DNA of 6,139 nt from Allobrachymonas sp. (GTDB lineage Bacteria > Pseudomonadota > Gammaproteobacteria > Burkholderiales > Burkholderiaceae). The translations under genes were made by a program, and so were the position numbers. Below are positions 1-6,139 of the stretch, in pieces; the first letter of the stretch is position 1, and each line of letters opens with the position of its first letter. Below the pieces are notes generated by a model. That model saw only the letters and a list, made by a program, of their open reading frames with translations. It made no database searches and was not told the origin of the DNA. The DNA lies in contig JAUMXD010000080.1 of NCBI GenBank assembly GCA_030529305.1, positions 1 through 6,139 on the forward strand, in the 5' to 3' direction.

Positions 1-2762
1 ATTTGCAGCAATGCGCGGCCAACCCGGCGCACAGCGTGGTGTTGCTGCCCTTTGCCCAGTTGTTGCCGATTGCACGTCAGCAATGGGCCCGTCAACATTG
101 GGCGCAGCAGCACCCCTGCGCGCTGCTGCCCCGGTTTGAAACCACCGCCAGCTGGGCGCAGCGGCTGCGCCCCTTTGCGGCGGATGAAACCGACCTCTCG
201 TTCGACCCCGCGCGCGATTTGCTGGTGGCCCAGCGCCTGCTGCAACAAGCCGGCCTGCATCAGCAAGCGCAATGGCTGGCTCCGCGCGTGCGCGAAGCCG
301 CGTTGCAACTGGCGGGCGTGGCGGCCGCCCAACCCCCGACCGAACGCATGGCCTGGGCCGCACGCATGCAAACGGCCCTGCAGGCCCCCCCCGTGCCCGC
401 GCTGGAATACGAACAGCAAATCGCCTTGCTGGCCTTGGCTTGGGCCGGGCACTCCGCCTACGCCAGCGATGCGCTGTTCGATGCCGTAGCGGCTGACGAT
501 TTGCAGGCGTTGATTTTTGTTTCGGGCCTGCAAGACGACCCCTTGAGCACCCGCCTGCTCGACATCGCCAGCGCCGCCCGCCCCCAGATTGTTTGCCACA
601 TCAACGGCAGCGAGCTACTGCAAACATCGCTGCCCGCCCTGCCTCCCGCGCGGCTGCACACCGCGCGCGATCTGGAAGACATGGCCCAACGCACGGCCGC
701 CTGTGTGCTGCATGCCGTGCAACAACGCCGCGCACCGCAGCCGCCAAGCGATGCTGTAGAAACGCGCACAGCAGAAACAGCGCCCAAGCCTGCCCCCCTG
801 GTCGCCTTGGCCGATACCGACCGGGCGCTCACCCGCCGCATCCGCGCCTTGCTGGCAGGCCACGGCCTGCACCTGCGCGACGAGCCGGGCTGGAAACTGT
901 CCACCACCGTGGCTGCCAGCCAGCTGATGGGCCTGCTGCGCGCCTGCGCTCCCAAAGCCAGCAGCGATGCCGTGCTGGCTTGGCTCAAGCTGCTGCCAGC
1001 CCCCTTGCCAAACGGCAACACGACGCCAACTGCTGCCACCCAATCTGGCGCAACGCCCGCGCAGATGAGCTTGCCAATGGCCCTGCCAGCTGTTTCACAA
1101 ACCGATGTGCAAGCCATCGAAGCCCTGCTGCGCCAAAAAGGCTGTGCCCAATGGCCGGGGCCAGGCTTTTGGCGCGGCTGGCAGCACCCGGCCGCGGCTT
1201 TGGCCCACACCATCAACACCTGGCGCAGCAGCCTGCAAGCCAGCCGCCCACTGGCCGATTGGCTGCTGGCCGTGCAGCACGTCTTGCAAGCCTGCGGCGC
1301 CTGGGATTGGCTCGCGCAAGACGCGGCAGGACTTGCCCTGCTGCGCGCCCTGCACTGGCCCGATCCCATGACGGCAAGCGGTGCAAGCGTCGCATCTGCG
1401 CCCACCACCCTGCCCTTGCCCACGGCCCCCTGGGGGTTGGATGCCTTCATGCACTGGGCCGCGCAGGTGCTGGAAAGCGCGCACTTCACCCCGCCCTGCA
1501 CCGGGCCTGCGGATGTGGTCATCGTGCCTGCCAGCCAGCTGCTGGCACGGCCCTTTGCCACCGTCATCCTGCCCGGCTGCGATGCCGACCGCCTACCCGC
1601 CGCGCCCGATTTGCCGGGCCTGTGGACGCAAGCGCAGCGCACGCTGCTGGGCCTGCCCGACCGGGCGCAGGCCCAGCAAGCGCAGCAGCGCCTGTGGGCC
1701 AGCGTGCTGGCCTTTGCCGAGCTGGATCTGCTCACTTGCCACAGCGATGGCGATGCCGAACTGCTGCCCAGCCCCCTGTTGCTGCAATGGCAGCTGCATA
1801 CCGATGCCAGCGCGCGCCGCATCGAGCCTGCGGCCGACCCGCGCCTGCTGCGCACGATCACGCCGCACCCAATCCGCGCCCCGCAGCCTGTGGGCCAGCG
1901 CCTGCCCGTGCGGCAGATTTCGGCCAGCAGCTACGGCAACTTGCGCGCCTGCCCCTATCGCTTTTTTGCGCTGAACCAACTGCGCCTGCAAGAAGTGCCC
2001 GAGCTCGATGTCGAACTGGAAAAGCGCGACTTCGGCATCTGGCTGCACCGCACGCTGCACCTGTTTCACGAAGCGCTGGCCCAAAGCGAGCAGCCCCTGC
2101 CCAGCCACCCACGCGCTGAACTGATCGAGCAGCTGGACGCAGCCGCTGCCCAAGCCGCGCGCGAACAGCAACTCGACCCCGCCGCCTTTTTGCCCTATCA
2201 AATGGCTTGGCACAAACTGCGCGAGGGTTATCTGGATTGGCTGCTGCAACACGCCGCCCACACCCGCTACGAACAAGGCGAAGTGCGCTTGCAGCGCCCC
2301 TTGCCAATGGCTGAAGCTGATTCCGATGGCACACCCTTGCCAACGCAGCCCGTGCAATTGGTGGGCGTGATCGACCGCATCGACCGCAGCACCGATGGCA
2401 GCCACACCCGCTGGCTGCTCGACTACAAAAGCGGCAACGCACAGCAAATCCGCGCGCGCATCCGCCAGCCCGACGAGCATGCGCAGCTGCTGTTCTACGC
2501 CGCCCTGCTCGCGCCCGAAGCGGGCGAAACCGTGCGCGCCGCCTACCTCACGATTGGCGAAGACGGCAGCACCACCCTGCAAGAACAGCCCGAAGCAGAC
2601 GCCCACGTGCCACCGCTCTTGCAGCGCATCGCCCAGGATTTGAGCGCCATTGCCGCTGGCGTGGCGCTGCCCGCGCTGGGCCAGGGCCGCGTGTGCGACA
2701 GCTGCGCTGCGCGCGGCCTGTGCCGGCGCGACTTTCGAGAAGAACAAGCACCCACCGCATGA
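1..2762 (+). CDS. addB: AddB-like subunit of a helicase-nuclease, PD-(D/E)XK family (5' partial)
   Basis: This is probably the AddB subunit of an AddAB double-strand-break resection enzyme, acting in the cytoplasm on DNA ends before RecA loading. The frame is open from the window edge. Residue numbers here count the TTG at base 3 as 1. The sequence starts inside the usual N-terminal beta strand (SVVLLPFAQLLP) and the next in-frame ATG is only at residue 116, so the real start probably lies upstream. Residues 1-630 resemble the inactivated helicase body of AddB, with no GxGKT Walker A. Residues 265-312 match the LVALAD...RRIRALL...GWKLS segment typical of the family. The nuclease follows: G678/H682, D791 in GVIDRID, D807-Y-K809, and Q828xxxY832. 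C650 with C898, C901 and C907 (C-x2-C-x5-C) is the AddB-type 4Fe-4S pattern. Low-complexity inserts lie near residues 246-266, 333-366 and 456-477. The stop overlaps the AddA start. A generic RecB-like nuclease label is the alternative; the partner gene favours AddB. Confidence 0.85.
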   Translation, partial: LQQCAANPAHSVVLLPFAQLLPIARQQWARQHWAQQHPCALLPRFETTASWAQRLRPFAADETDLSFDPARDLLVAQRLLQQAGLHQQAQWLAPRVREAALQLAGVAAAQPPTERMAWAARMQTALQAPPVPALEYEQQIALLALAWAGHSAYASDALFDAVAADDLQALIFVSGLQDDPLSTRLLDIASAARPQIVCHINGSELLQTSLPALPPARLHTARDLEDMAQRTAACVLHAVQQRRAPQPPSDAVETRTAETAPKPAPLVALADTDRALTRRIRALLAGHGLHLRDEPGWKLSTTVAASQLMGLLRACAPKASSDAVLAWLKLLPAPLPNGNTTPTAATQSGATPAQMSLPMALPAVSQTDVQAIEALLRQKGCAQWPGPGFWRGWQHPAAALAHTINTWRSSLQASRPLADWLLAVQHVLQACGAWDWLAQDAAGLALLRALHWPDPMTASGASVASAPTTLPLPTAPWGLDAFMHWAAQVLESAHFTPPCTGPADVVIVPASQLLARPFATVILPGCDADRLPAAPDLPGLWTQAQRTLLGLPDRAQAQQAQQRLWASVLAFAELDLLTCHSDGDAELLPSPLLLQWQLHTDASARRIEPAADPRLLRTITPHPIRAPQPVGQRLPVRQISASSYGNLRACPYRFFALNQLRLQEVPELDVELEKRDFGIWLHRTLHLFHEALAQSEQPLPSHPRAELIEQLDAAAAQAAREQQLDPAAFLPYQMAWHKLREGYLDWLLQHAAHTRYEQGEVRLQRPLPMAEADSDGTPLPTQPVQLVGVIDRIDRSTDGSHTRWLLDYKSGNAQQIRARIRQPDEHAQLLFYAALLAPEAGETVRAAYLTIGEDGSTTLQEQPEADAHVPPLLQRIAQDLSAIAAGVALPALGQGRVCDSCAARGLCRRDFREEQAPTA
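1941..2729 (+). other. AddB nuclease domain with iron-sulfur staple
   Basis: This part of the AddB-like gene encodes the Cas4/RecB-type nuclease core held by a predicted 4Fe-4S cluster. One cysteine (C650, codon at 1950) precedes the core in the motif ACPYRFF. The other three (C898, C901, C907, codons at 2694, 2703 and 2721) follow it near the C-terminus. In AddB, Cas4 and Dna2 this arrangement pins the C-terminus back on the nuclease. Between them lie the metal ligands D791 (codon at 2373) and D807 (2421) and the catalytic K809. No expected residue is missing, so an active nuclease is likely. Confidence 0.8.
2298..2343 (+). repeat. In-frame direct repeat of CCCTTGCCAA inside addB
   Basis: The 10-base word CCCTTGCCAA occurs at 2298-2307 and again at 2334-2343, offset by 36 bases (12 codons), each encoding Pro-Leu-Pro. 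The segment between encodes an acidic loop (MAEADSDGT) inside the nuclease domain, just before the VGVIDRID strand. A third copy is at 1002-1011. A related CTTGCCAATGG lies at 1070-1080 and again at 2300-2310. The bases are certain; any function or origin as a repeat element is not. Confidence 0.5.
2759..2762 (+). promoter_or_regulatory. ATGA stop-start overlap coupling addB to addA
   Basis: The addA start codon ATG (2759-2761) overlaps the addB stop TGA (2760-2762). The only purine-rich run nearby, AGAAGAA at 2738-2744, is about 14 bases upstream of the ATG, further than a normal Shine-Dalgarno site. No promoter or terminator fits between the genes. The simplest reading is that ribosomes finishing addB restart on addA, which would help keep the two subunits in balance. 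The overlap is directly seen; the coupling is inferred. Confidence 0.75.
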
Positions 2763-5700
2763 ACACATCGCCACCCAAAACATCACTCCCGGTTTCATCC
2801 GCCCCGGCCTACCGCATCAACGGCCAGCCTGCTGAGGCCGCCCGCTTTTACGCCCTGGCTTGCCACCCTGCGCAATCCACCGTGGTCGAGGCCTGCGCCG
2901 GCGCTGGCAAAACCTGGATGCTGGTCTCGCGCATGGTGCGCGCCCTGCTGGCAGGCGCTGCACCCGAGCAGATTCTGGCCATCACCTTCACCAAAAAGGC
3001 CGCGGCCGAAATGCGCGCGCGCCTGCAAGAATGGCTTGAGGCGTTCTCGCGCCAACCCCTGGCCGATCTGCAAAAACAACTGGAAAGCCGCGGCCTGCCG
3101 CCCGAGCAAGCGCAACAGCAGGCCCCGGCCCTGCAAGAGCTGTACCGCCATTTGCTGCAACAGGGGCGGCCGGTGCAGATCCGCACCTTTCACAGCTGGT
3201 TTTCGGCCCTGCTGCGGGCTGCGCCGCTCAAGGTGCTACAGCAACTGGGCCTACCCACCGAATATGAACTGATCGAAAACGATGCGCGCATCGTGCCGCT
3301 GGTGTGGCAACCCTTTCACGCCGCCGTGCTGCACGACGAACAAGCGCTGGCTGATTACCAGGCCCTGATCGATACCCACGGCCGCAGCCAGGTGCACACG
3401 GCGCTGAGCCAAGCTTTGAACAAACGCACCGAGCTGGCCCTGGCCGATGCCGCTGGCGTGCTGGAACAATCGGTGCCGCACTTTGCCGAGCACTTTCCGG
3501 CCATGCAGGGGCTGGACACGCCCAGCGACTGGCTGCTGCAACGCGAAGCGGGCCGCGATGTGCTGCTGCAAGCCGCACAGGCACTGGGCACCGCCAAGGC
3601 TCCCTCTTTCCAAGCCAAGGGCAGCGAGTTGGAACAAGGCGTGAGCAACGCCGACTGGCGCGCGGTTTGGACCGCTCTGTTTACCGACAAAGGCGAGCCA
3701 CGCAAGTTCAGCCAGAACGTGCCCAATCTGGAAGCCGTGCGCGCCGCGCAAGACGCCGCCTTGCAGGTGCAGCAAGCCCTCATCCAGCATGCAGGCTGGC
3801 AGCACCAGCAACGCATGCTCCGTTTAAGCCGCCTGCTGTGCCGCTGCTATGCGCAACTCAAGCGCAGCCGCGGCTGGATCGACATGAACGACATCGAAAG
3901 CGCCGCACGCACTCTGTTGCAAGACGCCAGTTTGAGCGGCTGGCTGCAAGAGCGGCTCGACGCCCAGGTGCGCCACCTGCTGATCGACGAATTCCAGGAC
4001 ACCAACCCCCTGCAATGGCAGGCGCTCTACGCCTGGCTGCAAAGCTACGCCGGTGCCGGGCAAGCGCCCAGCGTTTTCATCGTGGGCGACCCCAAGCAAA
4101 GCATCTACCGCTTTCGCCGCGCCGCGCCCGAAGTGTTTGCCGCCGCGCGCCAGTTCGTGCAGGAAGGGCTGGGCGGCAACGTGCTCAGTTGCGACCACAC
4201 CCGGCGCAACGCCCAGCCGGTGATCGATGCCGTCAACGCCGTGATGCAGGCCGCGCAAGAGGCGCAAGCCTTTGCCGACTTTCGTGCGCACACCACCGCA
4301 TCCACCGCCGCAGGCCAAGTGCTGGCGCTGCCGCGCATCGAGCGGCCCGCCAAAGAAAGCGATGCCGAAACACCCGCAGCTGCCCCAGCCAAGGCCTTGA
4401 GCGGCCAGCCTTGGCGCAACAGCCTCACCACCCCGCAAACCGAGGCGCAAGAGCCGCTGCGCGCGCGCGAATGCCAGCAGGCCGCCGCCTGGCTGGCGCA
4501 GTGGCTGCACGCGGGCCTGCCGCCCAGCGAGGTGCTGGTGCTGGCGCGCAAGAACGAGCCGCTTTTCGTCATGCGCCAGGCGCTGGCCGAGCACGGCATC
4601 CACGCCGAGCTGGCCGAAAAAACCCGCCTGGCCGACTTCCCCGAAGTGCAAGACATCGTGGCCCTGGTCGATGCGCTCGTTTCACCTGCGCACAACCTCT
4701 CGCTGGCGCGCGCGCTCAAGTCGCCGCTGTTCAACGCCAGCGACGATCAATTGGTGGACGTGGCCGTAGCCGTTCAAGCCGCGCCGTCGGCTGAAGACGC
4801 AGAAGCCGCAACGGCCAGCACCCCCAGCCACGCACGCGCCCAGCCCAGTTGGCTGAACTGGCTGCTGCAACAAGCGCCGGCAGCCGATGCCAGCCCGCAA
4901 GCCACGTCACACCCCTTTGCCGCCTGGGCCGCCACCCTGCGCCGCTGGCAGCAATGGCTGCACCAGTTGCCGCCGCACGATGCGCTCGATGCCATCTACC
5001 GCGATGGCGACGTGCTGGCGCGCTATGCCGCCAGCGTCCCCGCCGCCCAGCGCCACACCCTGCTGCAACGCCTGCGCGCCCTGCCCATGCAAGCCCTGGC
5101 GCTGGACGGGGGCCGCTACCCCAACCCCTACGAATGGGTGCGCGCCCTGCGCGCGGCGGCCAGCAGTGAACGCGCGCCGGCCGAAGCCAATCCGCAGGCC
5201 GTGCGCCTGCTCACCGTGCATGGGGCCAAGGGGCTGGAGGCCTCGCTCGTTCTGCTGCTCAACAGCGATGCCGAGCGCGACAAAACCCGCAGCATGGACA
5301 TCCTGATCGACTGGCCCGGCCAGCACGAGCACCCGCAGCAACTGGTGTTTCTGGAAAGTGGCCGCACGCCGCCGCCTTCGGCCCAGGCCCTGCTCGATCA
5401 GGAAAAAGCCGCAGCCCGCCGCGAAGAGCACAACGCCTGGTACGTGGCCATGACGCGCGCCGCGCGCGTGCTGGCGCTTTCGGCCAGCGAGCCACACAAC
5501 GGCCACCCCGAAAGCTGGTGGCAGCAAATGCAGCAAACCGGCCTGGCTCAGCCCTTGGCTTTGCAAGACGATGGGACGGTGGCTTTGCCCGCCGAGCTGG
5601 CGGCCACGGTTTTAGGCGAATCGGATCGCAACGCCAAGCATCCAACCGACGCACAGACCGATCAGCCCGCAGCAGAACAAAAGGCACGCACGCCACGCAC

Positions 5701-6139
5701 CATTGAGCTGCCCCAACTGCCAAACGCCCTCGCCAACGCGGCCGACGCATCCAGCCAAGTTCCTGCCAGCCCCTTGCCACTCATGCCCCCGGCCGATACG
5801 GCCCGGCAGCTACAAGCCACTTTGGGCGAAGCCATGCACAAAGTGCTGGAATGGCAGCGCGTCGGCCAAGCGCTGGATGCGCAACAACAGCAAGCGGCCG
5901 GGCAGGCGCTGGCCTTGCAATACGGCTTGAACCCGCAACAGATCGAACAGGTGCTGCACCGCGCGCAAGCCATTCTGCAAGGCGAAGGCGCCTGGGCCTG
6001 GGACCCCACGCAAATCGACTGGCAAGCCAACGAGGTAGACATCGCCTGGCAGGGCCAATGCTGGCGCATCGACCGGCTGGTGCACCGCCAAGCGCAGGGC
6101 GATGCTCCGGCTGCCTGGTGGGCGCTGGATTTCAAATCC
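2759..6139 (+). CDS. addA: AddA-like UvrD/RecB-family helicase with C-terminal nuclease (3' partial)
   Basis: This is probably the AddA subunit: an ATP-driven superfamily 1A 3'-5' DNA helicase fused to a nuclease, working with the upstream AddB on broken DNA ends. 1127 codons are visible without interruption. Motifs in order: Walker A AGAGKT (47-52), Ia ITFTKKAAAEM (75-85), Ic RTFHSW (142-147), Walker B LLIDEFQDTNPLQW (407-420, D410 E411), III VGDPKQSIYRFRRA (442-455), a divergent IV (476-491), V LLTVHGAKGLE (817-827) and VI YVAMTRAAR (895-903, R900). The nuclease begins with G1023/H1027, then D1105 in RIDRL and D1124-F-K1126. The window ends one codon later, so the QxxxY helix and the stop are missing. 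The N-terminal piece AYRINGQPAEAARFYALA fits the Q-motif region, which supports the ATG at 2759. Ala/Pro/Ser/Thr-rich inserts at 529-568, 672-718 and 950-1010 lie between conserved blocks. RecB is the alternative, but its neighbour is AddB-like rather than RecC-like. Confidence 0.9.
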   Translation, partial: MNTSPPKTSLPVSSAPAYRINGQPAEAARFYALACHPAQSTVVEACAGAGKTWMLVSRMVRALLAGAAPEQILAITFTKKAAAEMRARLQEWLEAFSRQPLADLQKQLESRGLPPEQAQQQAPALQELYRHLLQQGRPVQIRTFHSWFSALLRAAPLKVLQQLGLPTEYELIENDARIVPLVWQPFHAAVLHDEQALADYQALIDTHGRSQVHTALSQALNKRTELALADAAGVLEQSVPHFAEHFPAMQGLDTPSDWLLQREAGRDVLLQAAQALGTAKAPSFQAKGSELEQGVSNADWRAVWTALFTDKGEPRKFSQNVPNLEAVRAAQDAALQVQQALIQHAGWQHQQRMLRLSRLLCRCYAQLKRSRGWIDMNDIESAARTLLQDASLSGWLQERLDAQVRHLLIDEFQDTNPLQWQALYAWLQSYAGAGQAPSVFIVGDPKQSIYRFRRAAPEVFAAARQFVQEGLGGNVLSCDHTRRNAQPVIDAVNAVMQAAQEAQAFADFRAHTTASTAAGQVLALPRIERPAKESDAETPAAAPAKALSGQPWRNSLTTPQTEAQEPLRARECQQAAAWLAQWLHAGLPPSEVLVLARKNEPLFVMRQALAEHGIHAELAEKTRLADFPEVQDIVALVDALVSPAHNLSLARALKSPLFNASDDQLVDVAVAVQAAPSAEDAEAATASTPSHARAQPSWLNWLLQQAPAADASPQATSHPFAAWAATLRRWQQWLHQLPPHDALDAIYRDGDVLARYAASVPAAQRHTLLQRLRALPMQALALDGGRYPNPYEWVRALRAAASSERAPAEANPQAVRLLTVHGAKGLEASLVLLLNSDAERDKTRSMDILIDWPGQHEHPQQLVFLESGRTPPPSAQALLDQEKAAARREEHNAWYVAMTRAARVLALSASEPHNGHPESWWQQMQQTGLAQPLALQDDGTVALPAELAATVLGESDRNAKHPTDAQTDQPAAEQKARTPRTIELPQLPNALANAADASSQVPASPLPLMPPADTARQLQATLGEAMHKVLEWQRVGQALDAQQQQAAGQALALQYGLNPQQIEQVLHRAQAILQGEGAWAWDPTQIDWQANEVDIAWQGQCWRIDRLVHRQAQGDAPAAWWALDFKS
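5825..6139 (+). other. AddA C-terminal PD-(D/E)XK nuclease domain (partial)
   Basis: The domain opens with the LGEAMHKVLEW helix (G1023, H1027), which corresponds to the GxxxH motif that also starts the AddB nuclease. It continues to D1105 (codon at 6071) and D1124-F-K1126 (6128-6136), equivalent to the Asp, Asp and Lys of RecB-type nucleases. The final QxxxY helix lies beyond the window. By comparison with the family I expect a few tens of residues more. Confidence 0.8.

Noticed and set aside
3..5. TTG at the window edge as the true addB start
   Set aside because: The sequence enters almost at once into the first beta strand of the family, with no visible upstream ribosome site. The gene more likely starts before the window.
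1005..1018. Small inverted repeat (TTGCC/GGCAA) as a terminator
   Set aside because: The stem is only five base pairs, has no following T run, and lies within the addB coding sequence.
458..1861. Open frame of 467 codons on the - strand inside addB
   Set aside because: It is antisense to a well-supported gene, its protein is Ser/Ala/Arg/Cys-rich with no recognisable domain, and long antisense frames are expected in GC-rich coding DNA.
1593..2798. Open frame of 401 codons on the - strand across the addB 3' end
   Set aside because: It lies opposite the conserved nuclease and cysteine motifs, shows no family resemblance, and is explained by third-position GC bias.
3824..4651. Open frame of 275 codons on the - strand inside addA
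   Set aside because: It is antisense to the helicase core and has no recognisable domain or start signal.
3667..4794. Open frame of 375 codons on the + strand inside addA
   Set aside because: Its translation is dominated by Arg, Ala and Pro, as expected for a shifted reading of GC-rich DNA, and it overlaps the helicase Walker B and motif III codons of addA.
1..6139. A new defence system or mobile element
   Set aside because: Both genes are recognisable DNA-repair subunits. No transposase, integrase, toxin, reverse transcriptase, terminal repeats or CRISPR spacing was seen.

Overview
The window is almost entirely coding on the + strand. It holds two head-to-tail genes that look like the two subunits of an AddAB-type (RecBCD-equivalent) double-strand-break resection helicase-nuclease. 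Both genes run off the window: the upstream one at its 5' end, the downstream one at its 3' end. No RNA gene, CRISPR array, insertion sequence, terminator or intergenic stretch of any size was seen.

Layout: bases 1-2762 encode an AddB-like subunit of at least 919 residues. It has a helicase-like N-terminal body without a Walker A motif, followed by a C-terminal PD-(D/E)XK nuclease with a four-cysteine iron-sulfur pattern. Bases 2759-6139 encode an AddA-like subunit of at least 1127 residues. It has a complete superfamily 1 (UvrD/RecB-like) helicase motor and a C-terminal PD-(D/E)XK nuclease that is cut by the window edge just after its Asp-x-Lys motif. The two frames overlap by four bases (ATGA), so the genes are almost certainly one operon with coupled translation.

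How they work together (established for AddAB; applied here by homology): AddA supplies the ATP-driven motor and one nuclease. AddB supplies the second nuclease and a structural, recognition-type helicase fold. The heterodimer unwinds and trims broken DNA ends to give a 3' single-stranded tail for RecA. Both nuclease centres appear intact as far as they can be seen.

Organism: the DNA is GC-rich with strong G/C preference at third codon positions, the proteins are rich in Ala, Leu and Gln, and the sequences resemble what I recall of Burkholderiales, most likely a Comamonadaceae-like betaproteobacterium. That placement is an inference from composition and family resemblance, not a search result.

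I found no sign of a new defence or mobile system. The points worth a second look are modest: low-complexity inserts with relaxed codon use inside both proteins, a recurring CCCTTGCCAA word that includes an in-frame 36-base-spaced direct repeat, an unusual helicase motif IV, and the coupled start of the second gene.
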